Notes: generated by a model not told the origin, from the sequence alone. A stretch of 64,000 nucleotides of DNA from Cladorrhinum sp. PSN259 (GCA_033725935.1 MU867101.1:296337-360336), one strand, 5' to 3'. Numbered from the stretch's first letter, positions 46,328 to 57,880 are shown. Numbers and translations are program-made.

Positions 46328-48174
46328 ATGGCATCAATAGCAGCAGGCCTCGCGAATACCCTGCCGAAACCTAAATTCAGCGCCGAAGAGGAGGAACAGC
46401 GAGCACAGCAACGAGGACCGCGTATCGTCGGCGCCAACGAGATCGACCAGACCCAGATTGTTTTAAAGGTCAGTTCCATCACCACTGTTTGATCCATCCA
46501 GATTCCAAGACAGCTAACCTGATAAATCACACAGAGAACCGGCCCACCCCCATATGGCAACCGAGCAGGCTGGCGCCCTCGCGCACCCGAAGACTTTGGC
46601 GATGGAGGCGCGTTTCCTGAAATTCCGGTTGCGCAGTATCCCTGGGGCAGGAACGATGGCTCCTCCAAATCCAACGCGCTCGTAGTACAGGTTAATGCCG
46701 AGGGCAAAGTAGACTACTCAGCCATTGCCCGACAAGGACACGACAGCAGTCGCATCATTCACACGTCTTTCAAGGACCTGATTCCATTACGCCAACGAGC
46801 CGAGGCTGGCGACCTAGATCTGTCGAGGCCCAGTGAGGAGGAGGTGGCTGCTACAGCTGAGAGGACCAAGAATGCTCTTGCTAAACTTGTCAGTGGTGCG
46901 GTGGCAGCACAGAAGCCCAAGAATGTCAACGTCGGCGGGAAGAGGGAGACAACTTTCGTAAAGTACACGCCGTCGTCACAAATGGGAGATAATTCCAAGA
47001 AGCAAGAGCGGATCATGAAGATTGTGGAAAGGCAGCGGGATCCCATGGAGCCGCCCAAGTTCAAGCACAAGAAAATTCCCAGAGGACCGCCGACGCCTCC
47101 ACCGCCAGTTATGCATTCCCCACCAAGAAAGTTGACGGCCGCAGATCAGGAGGCATGGCGCATTCGTACGTTTTATTCCACTTCTGGATACTGACATGGA
47201 TCATTACTAACGATTTTATAGCGCCGCCTGTGTCCTTGTGGAAGAACTCCAAGGGTTTCACAGTACCACTCGATAAAAGGTTGGCCGCTGATGGCCGTGG
47301 CCTTCAAGACGTTCAGATCAACGACAAGTTCGCCCAATTCTCGGAAGCCCTCTTCATGGCCGACAGACATGCCCGCGAGGAAGTTCGACAGCGCGCCATG
47401 ATGCAGCAACGACTAGCCGAGAAGGAGAGAGCCCAGAAGGAGGAGCATCTGCGGGAACTGGCTCAGCAGGCACGGGCCGAGCGGGCAGCAGGAAACAGAA
47501 GAAGGTCATCCCGATCCCGGTCAGGCTCGCGCTCTTACAGTGACTCTGATTACTTGGGCTCAGAAAGTGATGGCTCGGAATGTGAGAGAAGGAAAGCTCG
47601 TGACGAAAAGCGCCGGGAAGACGAACGCAAACTACGACAGTCCCGCATGGGCGCAGAGAAGCGTGCCCAGGTCATGGCTCGCGAGATGGACCGCGACATT
47701 TCAGAAAAGATTGCACTTGGACTCGCCAAACCAACACAGTCGAAGGAAGGGATGTACGATTCACGGTTGTTCAATCAGTCTAGCGGTTTTGACAGTGGGT
47801 TTAACGAGGATAACTTTTATGATAAGCCGCTTTTCGCTGCGCAGGATGCCATTAGTAGTATCTACAGGCCGAGAGCGAATATGGAGGACGATGACGACGA
47901 AGCTGCTGGGGATAAGGAGATGGCGAGGATTCAAAAGGGAAGCAGGTTCGGGGAAGCGTTGGGCAGGGGCACGTTTAAGGGAACAGAGCAGACCGAGGCA
48001 AGGTCCGGGCCGGTACAATTCGAGAAGGATACTGCTGATCCGTTTAATGTCGACAAGTTCTTGTCGGAGGTGCAGCAGGAGACGACATCCAGCTCAAGTA
48101 AACGAGGGTATGGATTGCAGGACGACGATGATAGGAAGAGCAAGAGGACGAGGGTGGATGACGATGACGAGTAG
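46328..48174 (+). CDS. PRP45: SNW/SKIP-domain splicing factor Prp45
   Basis: Scaffold protein of activated and catalytic spliceosomes (SKIP/SNW1 in animals). Exons 46328-46468, 46535-47165 and 47222-48174 give 574 residues. Seen: GPPPYGNRAGWRPRAPEDFG, VQVNAEGKVDYSAIARQGH, IPRGPPTPPPPVMHSPPRK, GFTVPLDKRLAADGRGLQD, INDKFAQFSEALFMADRHAR, then an Arg/Ser/Glu-rich region and a C-terminal FNQSSGFDSGFNEDNFYDK and acidic tail. The family's name-giving SNWKN reads SLWKN here, followed by S in place of P; the codon TTG is unambiguous and lies eight codons inside exon 3, so this is not a splice artefact. Confidence 0.95.
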
Positions 48175-48705
48175 TAGTCAGGCTTTTGAGGATCGGTCGG
48201 GTAGAACCAGGTTTAGAGCTGTTAATGAATGGATATAATATGAGCATAGGAAGAAACAGTTGTTCCAAGGAGCCTCTGCCCGTCTCAAACAGACGGAAGA
48301 TTACATCTTGGAGTGAAGCGCCGATTAACTGAGAGGGAATTGTGAACACAATGGAGACTCCGTCTGAAGCTCCTCTCCAATTATCCTGACGGTTGACAGA
48401 GTTTCTCGACCGTCCATTAGTCGAAGAGAAGTAAATCAAATATCAGAGGAGCGAATCAGGGATTGTATCCGTGCTTCTGAGTTCGGTGACAGGCCAGCTG
48501 TGAACCTGGCTGATCGAGGTTGCATACAATCCGCTAATCCATAATCAGACTAGCTGCCCCGCCCGATAAACTTTTTCGATAAGAACCCCGGACGGGAAAT
48601 TCGAAAAAAAGTTTGGAGAACAGCGACCTGCGACATTGAGTTCTTGTTTGCATTAATTCCTCGGCCATCAATTGCCGAGACACAACCACAATACAGTCGC
48701 CCAAA
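48175..48705. other. Intergenic PRP45/NOC2
   Basis: Carries degenerate repeat copy 2 (48331-48437); otherwise nothing recognised. Confidence 0.4.
48331..48437 (+). repeat. Degenerate dispersed repeat, copy 2
   Basis: Matches 35128-35226 in blocks including gttgacagagtttctc and cgtccattagtcgaa. Confidence 0.55.
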
Positions 48706-51066
48706 ATGGCCGTTTCAAAGAAGAACGCAAAGGCGACCAAGAAATTTGAACAGAAACACCTCAAGGGTGTTCTGGAGCGAAGAAAAGTAACAGCAAAGAT
48801 CAAGCAAAAAGAACAGATCAAAGCGAAGAAGCAGGCCAAGCGCGCAGCCGACAATGAGTTCTTCAAAGGTCCTAACAAGCCCATCAATAAGAAGCCCGGT
48901 ACCAACGGTACTGAGATGAGCGTTGATGATTTCTTCCAGGGCGGCTTCGAGATTATTGACGGAGAAAAGACCGATGCATCGAAGCCCGCTGCGAGTTTGG
49001 GAAAGAGGAAACGCGACTCAAAGGCGAAGGAGGAGACTTCCGATCAGAGCGGCAGCGAAGTCGAAATCTCAGACAACGATGAGATCTCAGACAGTGAAAC
49101 CGATGGTGAAGGCGAGCACAGCGATGAGGAGGAGGAGGACCTTGGCATGTCCAAGAACGCCATGCAGGCCCTTGCCGAGAAGGATCCAGAATTCTACAAG
49201 TTTTTGAAGGAGAACGACCCAGAGGCCCTCGATTTCGATGAAAACGCAAGCCTCGACGAGGTTGACGAGCTTAGCGGCAGCGATGCCGAGGTGGATGAGG
49301 AGCCCAAGAAGAAGAGGCAAAAGAAGGGCAAAAAGCAGGAGGAGGAGGTGACGGATGGCGGCGAGCTCACACAGGCCATGGTCGCCAAGTGGAAAGCATC
49401 GATGGCTGAGACATACTCTCTCAGAGCTGCCAAACAGACAGTTATTGCCTTCCGTTGCGCAGCCCACCTGAACGAGGACGACGACGAGAACCCCCAGAGA
49501 TACACCATCACGAACCCCAATGTATTCCACGATATTCTTATCACGTCCCTCAAGCACATTCCCGAGGTCCTCCAACACCACTTGCCGGTCAAGGAGTCAG
49601 CTGCAGGCAAGGTCTATGTTCAAACCGAGACCAAGAAGTTCAAGACCCTGACTGGCCTCATCAAGAGCTACACCGCATCAATCATTCGCATGCTCGGTAC
49701 CCTCTCCGACGACCCTACCCTCAAACTCACACTCAACGCCCTCAATCCCCTTCTTCCATACCTCCTCTCCTTCAGGAAGCTTCTGAAGATGCTCATCAAG
49801 ACAGTCGTTGCCTTCTGGTCTCAGCCCGCAAGTACCGAGACCGCCAGGATAACAGCTTTCCTCGTCCTGCGTCGCCTCATGGTCATCGCCGATAAGGGCG
49901 TCAGGGAATCAGTCCTCAAGGCCTCCTACCAAGGCCTTGTAAACGGCAGCAGACTCACAAACCACAACACAGTCGCCGGCATCAACCTCATGAAGAACTC
50001 GTCCGCCGAGCTCTGGGGATTCGACCAGGCTCTTGGCTACACAACGGCCTTCGCCTCCATCCGCCAGCTCGCTATCCACCTGCGCAACAGCATAGTCAAC
50101 AACAAGAACGATTCCTTCCGCGCCGTATACAACTGGCAATACGTGCATTCCCTCGACTTTTGGTCCTGCGTCCTCGCGGAGCACTGCAGCCCGCTCAAGG
50201 AGGCAGAGGCAGGCAAAGAGTCCCAGCTCAAGCTTCTCATATACCCCTTAGTGCAGGTTACCCTCGGAGCTATGCGCCTCATCCCCACTGCGTTATACTT
50301 CCCTCTTCGCTTCCAGCTCATCCGTTCCTTGCTCCGTTTATCCCGCGCAACCGATACCTACATCCCTCTTGCCTCTGCTTTACTGGAGGTGCTCAACTCT
50401 GCGGAAATGAAGAAGCCGCCCAAATCTTCGACTCTTAAGCCGTTGGACTTCACGACTAATTACAAAGCGCCTAAATCATACCTGCGCACTCGCGTGTACC
50501 AGGACGGCGTAGGTGACCAAGTGATTGAGCTCCTGTCCGAGTTCTTTGTACTCTGGTCCCGCAACATTGCTTTCCCTGAGTTTTCTCTGCCGGTCGTTAT
50601 CAATCTCAAGAGATGGCTCAAGGAATCGCGCAAGAAGAGCACGGGCAACAACAATAACAAGCTGGCGTCTAGCTTGATGCTCTTGGTCCAAAAGATTGAG
50701 GCGAACGCCAAGTTCATTGAGGAGAAGAGGAGCAAAGTGGATTTTGCACCCAAGGATAGGGCGCAGGTTGATGCCTTCCTGAAGGATTTGGAGTGGGAGA
50801 AGACTCCGCTGGGCGCGTTTGTGGTGGGCCAGAGGAAGTTGAGGGAACAAGCTAGGAAGATGATGGAGGATGCTAGGAAGGAGGATGAGAGGAAACGGAA
50901 GGAGGAGGAGCAAGAGGCTAAAGGGTTGAGGGACGGTGATGAGGGTGGTAATAGTGAGGTAGAAGAGGAGGAGGAGGAGGAGGAGGAGGAGGAGGAGGAG
51001 GAGGAGGAGGAGATGCAAGATGATGGGGAGGAGGAGGATGAGGACGATGAAATGGAGAGCGAGTGA
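48706..51066 (+). CDS. NOC2: Nucleolar complex protein 2
   Basis: Noc1-Noc2 and Noc2-Noc3 complexes escort pre-60S particles from nucleolus to nucleoplasm. Single exon, 786 residues. Lys-rich start (MAVSKKNAKATKKFEQKH), MSVDDFFQGGFEI, acidic stretches, LAEKDPEFYKFLKENDPEALDF and the Noc2 helical repeat core (YNWQYVHSLDFWSCVLAEHC, YPLVQVTLGAMRLIPTALYF, PLRFQLIRSLLRLS, KAPKSYLRTRVYQDGVGDQV). Ends in a poly-Glu tail encoded by a GAG run. Confidence 0.95.
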   Translation: MAVSKKNAKATKKFEQKHLKGVLERRKVTAKIKQKEQIKAKKQAKRAADNEFFKGPNKPINKKPGTNGTEMSVDDFFQGGFEIIDGEKTDASKPAASLGKRKRDSKAKEETSDQSGSEVEISDNDEISDSETDGEGEHSDEEEEDLGMSKNAMQALAEKDPEFYKFLKENDPEALDFDENASLDEVDELSGSDAEVDEEPKKKRQKKGKKQEEEVTDGGELTQAMVAKWKASMAETYSLRAAKQTVIAFRCAAHLNEDDDENPQRYTITNPNVFHDILITSLKHIPEVLQHHLPVKESAAGKVYVQTETKKFKTLTGLIKSYTASIIRMLGTLSDDPTLKLTLNALNPLLPYLLSFRKLLKMLIKTVVAFWSQPASTETARITAFLVLRRLMVIADKGVRESVLKASYQGLVNGSRLTNHNTVAGINLMKNSSAELWGFDQALGYTTAFASIRQLAIHLRNSIVNNKNDSFRAVYNWQYVHSLDFWSCVLAEHCSPLKEAEAGKESQLKLLIYPLVQVTLGAMRLIPTALYFPLRFQLIRSLLRLSRATDTYIPLASALLEVLNSAEMKKPPKSSTLKPLDFTTNYKAPKSYLRTRVYQDGVGDQVIELLSEFFVLWSRNIAFPEFSLPVVINLKRWLKESRKKSTGNNNNKLASSLMLLVQKIEANAKFIEEKRSKVDFAPKDRAQVDAFLKDLEWEKTPLGAFVVGQRKLREQARKMMEDARKEDERKRKEEEQEAKGLRDGDEGGNSEVEEEEEEEEEEEEEEEEEMQDDGEEEDEDDEMESE
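50965..51012 (+). repeat. (GAG)16 microsatellite in NOC2
   Basis: Pure GAG trinucleotide run encoding poly-Glu near the C-terminus; likely length-variable between strains. Confidence 0.9.
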
Positions 51067-51587
51067 TTCAGTTATCTGTTCTTGTCCGTGATATGTTTGC
51101 GATGGCATGGTTTGCTATAGAGAGTAATGCTAAAACATGGTTATGAAGATGATTGATGGAGTGTAGAGGGTACTGTCTGACACAGGGAAAGATGGCCAAA
51201 TATGTACACGATGACTGACAGTCCCTGACTCCTGGCTCCTGGGTCCAGTTTCCATACCTTCTATGTCCCGGTCCCAGTACTAATCTTGGCTTGGGCTTAA
51301 CTCTATATTCAGCAAGTAATTGCTTGCAATTTTACCCTTGTTTGGTGGTGGTGCCAACCAGATCTTCAGCTGGGACCTGCATTTGGTCGCTGGACAGAGC
51401 CCCACATTTCTGATAAGGCTTGGCCAAGCTATTGTGGGACCAAACTTTTTCTTATCGAGCTTTCTTTGGATTTTGTTGCATAGAACAGAGCAAGTATCAC
51501 CTGTACTCGGTGCAAATCTAAATTCACAATCTGCTTCTAGATGTTGGCATCTTGGACCTCTGCCGATATACACATACGCGATACACC
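51067..51587. other. Intergenic NOC2/ROK1
   Basis: No feature recognised other than the ROK1 promoter region. Confidence 0.4.
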
Positions 51588-53864
51588 ATGGACATTCTAA
51601 AAGTCCTCTCGCGAGGCGTCAAGCCGACCGCAAAAGCAAAGGGTACTCAACCAGGCGCCGCCCCTGCCGCCCTTCCCTCCTCCGGCGCACTTCCCCACCC
51701 ACAGTTATTTCACGATCCCGTCGCTTCTTCGGTATCGTCCAGAGGAAAGAAAAGAAAGCGAAGAAAGACGCAACAAGATGATGAGGCAGATGTGCCACAA
51801 GGAGACGAAGACGAGGATCCAAGCGACGTCGACTTCTTTGCGCCGCCCAAAGCGAAAAGCCAGAAAGCTGAAGTAGAGACGAGCGCATCATCTAATAATG
51901 ATAAGGAGGGAAAAAAGAAATACAAAGCTAAACTTCTTAATGAGGAGGAGTGCAGACAGCTTCTCAAGAGCCATCGGTTAAAGTTTACGGTTTTGCATGG
52001 GCAGCGCCAAGAAGTCGTAGAACCAGAAGGTCAAGGAAAGAAGAAGAAGAAGAGCAAGAACGAAAAGGAACAGAAGGAAGGGGAGAATAATAAGAAGCAA
52101 AACCAGCAGCAACAAATCTTCCCGCAGCCTCTTACTGCGTTCGGCCAGCTCAAGTACGATTATGGGATTTCATCACTCATTTCGGACAACATCACCCGGC
52201 AAGGATTCCGCATGCCAACTGAGGTGCAAATGGGAAGTTTACCGTTGCTCTTGCAGTCCGCGACGGCCCTCAAGAAGGCTAATGGAGTTGAGGGGTTGGA
52301 TCTGGAAAAGGGTGTGGATTTCTTGGCAGTCGCGCCTACGGGCAGTGGCAAGACGATTACTTTCTTGATCCCAGCTATTGAGGGGATTGTGAAACGAAGA
52401 AAGGAGCAGAATAAGGAGACGAGGGAAGAGGAAGAGGAACAAGAACCAGAGCACATCCTCGAGGCGATTGTTATTGCACCGACAAAGGAATTGGCCAGCC
52501 AGATTGTCAACGAAGGAAGAAAGTTGGCAGTTGGGACGGGCGTCAGGGTTATGCTGATGAGGAGGGGGATGAAACTCTATGCAGAAGAGGAAAACAACGT
52601 TCACAGCGTCAAGGAGGACGATAGTGGGGGCGAGGAAGAGGGGAAGAATGATGAGGCCGAGGAAGTGAGTGATGAGGAATCGGGCGATGAGGAGAACAAG
52701 GGTAAGGAGAAGTCCCTAGCAAAGGTAGACATCGTGGTCACAACCCCTAAGACTCTACTTAACTTCCTCACAAACGACGATACACCTGGCATGAAGAAGA
52801 TCCTGCCCACAGTCCGAAATCTCATCCTCGATGAAGCGGACGTCCTCCTCGATCCAATCTTCCGCAAACAAACAATGGGCATCTGGCGCGCCTGTGCCCA
52901 CCCAGATGTTGCCATTACCTGCTGGTCCGCGACAATGGCATCAAATGTCGAGGCTCTCATCACCACGCATCTCCAAAACCGCGCCAAGCACTTTTCCATC
53001 CCTCTCCGACCTCTTATCCGCCTTGTAGTAGGCCTCAAAGATACCGCGGTCCCCAACGTTACCCACAAGCTCATCTACACCGCCACAGAGCCTGGCAAAC
53101 TCCTTGCTCTCCGTCAATTACTTCACCCAAGTACCCAGGATTCAGGGCCCCCCCTCCGCCCACCTTTCTTGGTGTTTACCCAGACTATAGATCGCGCTCA
53201 AGGCCTACACGACGAACTGAAATATGACATTCCTCTCGAAGCAGGCGGTTCAGCTCGCATAGCTGTCCTCCACTCCTCATTATCCGAGAAAATACGAGCC
53301 AAAATCATGACCCGTTTCCGTGCAGGCGAGATCTGGGTCCTGATAACAACAGACGTCCTGGCCCGCGGAGTAGACTTCGCAGGCGTAAACGGCGTAGTAA
53401 ACTTTGACGTTCCGACCTCACCAGCAGCATACGTTCACCGGGCAGGCCGAACAGGTAGAGCAGGTCGTGAAGGGGGCGTAGCAGTCACATTCTACACTAA
53501 AGGAGACATTCCGTTCGTTAAAAGTGTAGCGAACGTCATTGCTGTCAGTGAGAAGCAGGCAGGTATAAGTGAGGAGCAAGGGACGGTAAAGAAGTGGCTG
53601 TTGAATGCTTTGCCTAATGTTGCTAAGGAGGATAGGAAGAAGTTGAAGCAGAGTGGTGTTGAGTCTAGGAGGACCGGTGTGAAGGGCGGTGATAAGGGTG
53701 GAATATCCACCAAGAGCGGGTGGGAAAGGAAGAGGGAGAATAATAGGAAGGGTGCGATTGAGGCTAGTAAGAGGAGGAAGAAGTTGCAGAAGATGGAGGA
53801 GAAGAATGGTGTTGGGAAGGCAGAGAGTATTGATGGTGAGGACTGGGGTGGATTGGACGATTAG
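51588..53864 (+). CDS. ROK1: DEAD-box RNA helicase Rok1
   Basis: Helicase for 18S rRNA processing / 40S assembly. Single exon, 758 residues from MDILKVLSRGVKP, chosen because Rok1 proteins start with such an MDIFK/LL segment. Motifs: Q region GFRMPTEVQ, I APTGSGKT, Ia APTKELASQI, II LDEAD, III WSATM, V TTDVLARGVDF, VI HRAGRTGRAGREGG. A long acidic insert lies between motifs Ia and II (EEEGKNDEAEEVSDEESGDE), and a Lys/Gln-rich N-terminal extension precedes the core. The assignment to Rok1 rather than another DEAD protein rests on the N-terminus and on IVVTTPKTLLNFL. Confidence 0.88.
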   Translation: MDILKVLSRGVKPTAKAKGTQPGAAPAALPSSGALPHPQLFHDPVASSVSSRGKKRKRRKTQQDDEADVPQGDEDEDPSDVDFFAPPKAKSQKAEVETSASSNNDKEGKKKYKAKLLNEEECRQLLKSHRLKFTVLHGQRQEVVEPEGQGKKKKKSKNEKEQKEGENNKKQNQQQQIFPQPLTAFGQLKYDYGISSLISDNITRQGFRMPTEVQMGSLPLLLQSATALKKANGVEGLDLEKGVDFLAVAPTGSGKTITFLIPAIEGIVKRRKEQNKETREEEEEQEPEHILEAIVIAPTKELASQIVNEGRKLAVGTGVRVMLMRRGMKLYAEEENNVHSVKEDDSGGEEEGKNDEAEEVSDEESGDEENKGKEKSLAKVDIVVTTPKTLLNFLTNDDTPGMKKILPTVRNLILDEADVLLDPIFRKQTMGIWRACAHPDVAITCWSATMASNVEALITTHLQNRAKHFSIPLRPLIRLVVGLKDTAVPNVTHKLIYTATEPGKLLALRQLLHPSTQDSGPPLRPPFLVFTQTIDRAQGLHDELKYDIPLEAGGSARIAVLHSSLSEKIRAKIMTRFRAGEIWVLITTDVLARGVDFAGVNGVVNFDVPTSPAAYVHRAGRTGRAGREGGVAVTFYTKGDIPFVKSVANVIAVSEKQAGISEEQGTVKKWLLNALPNVAKEDRKKLKQSGVESRRTGVKGGDKGGISTKSGWERKRENNRKGAIEASKRRKKLQKMEEKNGVGKAESIDGEDWGGLDD

Positions 53865-54243
53865 AGCAAGGCACAGTAGGTACCAAGCCTTTTGTTCTAG
53901 ATGTTGTGATGATAGGAATACAAGTATGTTGACTGTGCACGCAAGCTACTTGCTGGTCAGGACCGGATCCATCGACCAATCCCGGTCGAGAAAGGAGATC
54001 CACAATCCAATCCATCTCTTATCGCTAATCTGAAACCCTGTCCAACGGCTCACAATCCCTGTCCCCCGCCTTTGTGTACATGTTGCACCCCTCCATCAAT
54101 TTTGAGCATTATCATTCTTTCTTGGGTGACCTTATCGACTGAGTCACCGGCTCCCCCATATATCACCCTACATACCAACGATCAACAGCATCCCGTAGCC
54201 TCTACACTCCTGTCTGTTTTCAGTCTCTCGCGACAACTAGACC
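53865..54243. promoter_or_regulatory. Intergenic ROK1/GlnRS
   Basis: GlnRS upstream region; nothing else recognised. Confidence 0.4.
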
Positions 54244-56267
54244 ATGGCTAACGTCGTTACCGACGCCGCGGCCAACCTGCAACTCGCAGATGCTCAGGCA
54301 GCACCACCTGCCGACAACGGCGCAAAGCTCCAACTCGATGAGGAAACCGGCGAATGGGTAACGCTCTTCCATTTGACGAGTCACAGAGCTACGCCTCTAA
54401 CTTTCAAGGGTTCCAGGTCTCCAAAGGCGAACTGAAGAAGCGATTGGCCAAGCGCGCAAAGAAGGCAGCCAAAGAAAAGAACACCAAGGATGCTGCCGCT
54501 GACACCAAGGCAGCCCAGCCAGCTGCTCCCAAGAAGCCAAAAGAGAAGACGGAGGAAGTCATTGACACCGATCTCATGTTCAAGACCGGTTTTCTGGCCG
54601 AGGTGAAAAGAGAGCGTGCAGAAAAGTACGGCCAGGAGCCCGTGTTCACTCGGTTCCCCCCAGAGCCCAATGGTTTCCTCCACATAGGTCACGCAAAGGC
54701 AATCGCTGTCAACTTTGGCTTCGCGAGATACTACGGCGGCAAATGCTACCTCCGATTTGACGACACAAACCCCGAGGCCGAAGAAGAAATCTACTTCACC
54801 GCTATTGAGGACATGGTTCGATGGCTTGGATTCGAGCCTTGCAAGATTACATACTCGAGCGACTACTTTGATAAGCTCTACGAACTCGCGGAGCAGCTCA
54901 TTAAGCTAGAGAAGGCCTACGTTTGTTCCTGCGAGGAGAATGACCTCAAGCTCCAGCGCGGCGGAGAGAAGGGAGAGAGCCCCCGCTTTCGCTGCAAGCA
55001 TGCCGAGCAGACCGTCGAAGAAAACCTCCAAAAGTTCCGTGATATGCGTGACGGAAAATACAAGCCGAGGGAAGCTTTCCTGCGCATGAAGCAAGACATC
55101 ACAGACGGCAATCCGCAGATGTGGGATCTAGCCGCATACCGTGTCCTCGACAAGCCCCATTACCGCACAGGAGACAAGTGGAAGATCTACCCCACTTACG
55201 ATTTCACTCACTGTTTATGCGACAGCTTCGAGGGCATTACCCATTCCCTCTGCACTACCGAATTCGTCCAGAGCAGAGTGTCTTACGAATGGCTGAACCA
55301 GCAACTCGTCGAGTTCCAGCCTATGCAAAGAGAATATGGCCGTCTCAGCATTTCGGGTTCCATTCTCAGCAAACGCAAGCTCAAGGAATTGGTCGACAAG
55401 AAATACGTTCGTGCGTGGGACGATCCACGGCTCTACACACTGATTGCGGTGCGCCGGCGTGGAGTGCCCCCAGGAGCTATCCTTGAGTTTGTCAACGAGC
55501 TGGGAGTGACCACTTCCAACAGCATCATTCAGATGTCCCGTTTCGAGCAAACTATCCGTCGCTACCTGGAACGCACAGTTCCAAGGCTCATGCTGGTTCT
55601 GGATCCCGTGCCTGTGGTTATTGAGGATGCTGATGAGCATGACGGGACCGAGCTCACTGTTCCTTTCTCTCCAAAGAACTCCGCCATAGGCGACCACAAG
55701 ATCAAGTTCACCAAGACTGTCTTTATTGACCGATCGGACTTCCGCGAGGTGGACAGTAAGGATTACTTCCGTCTTGCGCCTGGAAAGACGGTTGGCTTGC
55801 TTCAAGCCCCTTTCCCCATCAAAGCCACTTCCTATACCACGGACGATTCCGGCAAGGTCACTGAAATCCGTGCCGTTTTTGAGCGCGAGACGAAAAAGCC
55901 CAAGACATTCATCCAGTGGGTCCCTGCCGAGAGTGCTGGTTCCCGGCGATGCGAAGTCCGTATTCACAATGCGCTCTTCAAGTCGGAGAACCCGGCGGCT
56001 GCGGAAGGCGGCTACTTGAACGATATCAACCCAGACAGCGAGATTATTTATCCCAATGCTATCATTGAGTCAGGTTTTGATGAAGTCAAGAGACGGGCAC
56101 CATGGCCCGAGGCTGCGGGTGAGGACAAGCTTGGCAAGGGTGGACCGGAATCCGTTCGCTTCCAGGGTATGCGTGTTGCTTATTTTGCTGTCGATTCAGA
56201 CAGCACTGACGACAAGATTGTTCTTAATCGTATTGTGTCACTCAAGGAGGATAAGGAGAAGAGCTAA
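54244..56267 (+). CDS. GLN4: Glutaminyl-tRNA synthetase
   Basis: Charges tRNA-Gln in the cytosol. Exons 54244-54357 and 54417-56267 give 654 residues. The join gives DEETGEW/VSKGELKKR. Class Ib motifs: PPEPNGFLHIGHAKAI (HIGH) and SGSILSKRKL (KMSKS variant). GlnRS rather than GluRS is indicated by RFDDTNPEAEEEIYFTAIED, YPTYDFTHCLCDSFEGITHS and the C-terminal beta-barrel part (IFIDR-like VFIDRSDFREVDSKDYFRL). The N-terminus has only a short Lys/Ala-rich helix before the catalytic core, not the ~200-residue appended domain of yeast Gln4. It is the last housekeeping gene before the mobile-element block. Confidence 0.95.
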
Positions 56268-57189
56268 CTACATCAACTACCTGTGTGTTTGAGGGATCCC
56301 TTAGCCGTATTGTAGATTATGATAGACTTAAGTTCTCATGGAACCACCAAGTTGCCCTTTGTTGGCTGCTGAAACATGGTATGAAGAAAATTGATTTAGT
56401 GTACAGAGTAATCTATGACAGTATGTGCGGGCCTCTGAAGATAATGAGAAGGCCTATCGAAATGGATGGCAAGCGTACCGGAATAACGGAAGCAATAAAA
56501 AATGATTGATGCATCTAGCAGCATAAATCGCAGGCTACAGTTGACCACCTACAGGGTGTCCGGAATACGTTCCATAAGTATAAGATGGTTAAAAGTTGGT
56601 TGTATGTATTGCTAAATTCCACTGTTCTGGTAGCTAAAACGCGTTCTTTTTGTAGGCATGTGCCAATGCCTGGCTTACTTCCTGGCAAGTAGCCCTAAGG
56701 TAATCCTACCTATCTGTGCCACCCACTCTGGTTTTGCCTGTGCCCCCTGTAAGGATTTGTAAACAGGCCTTTCCTCTTCGACACAATCTTCCCCTATCAA
56801 ATGCGAGGGATACGAAAAAACTCCATCGCCCTCGATATTCACTATTGTGAATAACTTCCTTTCTCCATTAGCCTATAGATAAGTTAATCTAAGTCACGAT
56901 TCCCACCAGGACCCTTGGGTCTTACAATATCTCATTCGACGGGTTTCCCATATGCTAATTACCATTTTCCATAAACCATTCCTTTAGACCTTAGCCTGTA
57001 GGCATTGCGCAAATGCTACTTTACATGGCCACACTGGGACGGGTTTGGCCGTAGTCGAAGAGCTAGTTCCGGGAAAGGGGGCCAGTCTTACACGCCTTGT
57101 AGGTTAGGGCTTCGCCTAGAGAGGGCTTGCTAAGAAGGCTCTCGGTACTAGGCGAGGCAGGTGTTGCCGGGCGTAAGCACTTCTCTAGC
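56268..57189. other. Gene-free transition zone
   Basis: Codon-like structure disappears and TA-rich sequence begins. No element recognised. Confidence 0.4.
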
Positions 57190-57320
57190 GGCTAGGTAGG
57201 TGGTTTGCTTGTTGCTAAGGCCGTGGGCGGGGAAGTGGTTAGATTTTGAGTAGTTGGGTCGGATTGCTTTAAAGCCTTCGAATCTAAGGACTTTATGCAA
57301 GTGACACTCGCTAGATGCGA
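57190..57320 (+). repeat. Diverged direct repeat with coding signature, copy 1
   Basis: In one forward frame reads VVRF-stop-VVGSDCFKAFESKDF; pairs with 57760-57880. Source element unknown. Confidence 0.65.
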
Positions 57321-57759
57321 GCGGTCTGGAAGCGCAGAAATGGCTACGTAAGCTAGTAGCGCATAGGAAAGAGGGGTCGTGTCCTTACGACTTGCCGGCG
57401 TGCAAGAATTGCTATATACGTGGTTAAATAACGCATTCCTGGAAGGAAGTCCTTCTAAGCAACGCTTCCGGCACCTATTAGCTTGTTAGTTGGGAGCACT
57501 ACAGAGCTCTCGGACTTGCGGGATGGATGGCAGGGCAATGGATCCGAGAACTGGGAGCTGTTTCCGCATTGCCTCGATTTCCTCCTCGGCTAGGCACCGG
57601 CTTAGTATTCTACCCAGCTATTCAGCCACTGTTTTTAACTAAGAGCCTTTCTAGGTATAGGTTGATCGCCTCAACGATTAAATTACCTAATCATTAGGGC
57701 TAGGCTCGAACGAAGCGATGGTTATGATTGGTAAGAAGGAAAGGGTCCGCTTAGTTTTC

Positions 57760-57880
57760 GGCTGGGTAGGTAGCTGGCGGTTCGGCCTCCTGGAAGTCGT
57801 TAGATTCTAGGCAGTTGGATCAGACTGCTTCAAAACGGTCGAATCCGAAAACTTCTTACAAGCGGCACTCTCTGCTAAAG
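57760..57880 (+). repeat. Diverged direct repeat with coding signature, copy 2
   Basis: Reads EVVRF-stop-AVGSDCFKTVESENF in the same frame. The stop is TGA in copy 1 and TAG here at the same position; a shared ancestor TGG (Trp) explains both by single G-to-A changes. No family recognised. Confidence 0.65.
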
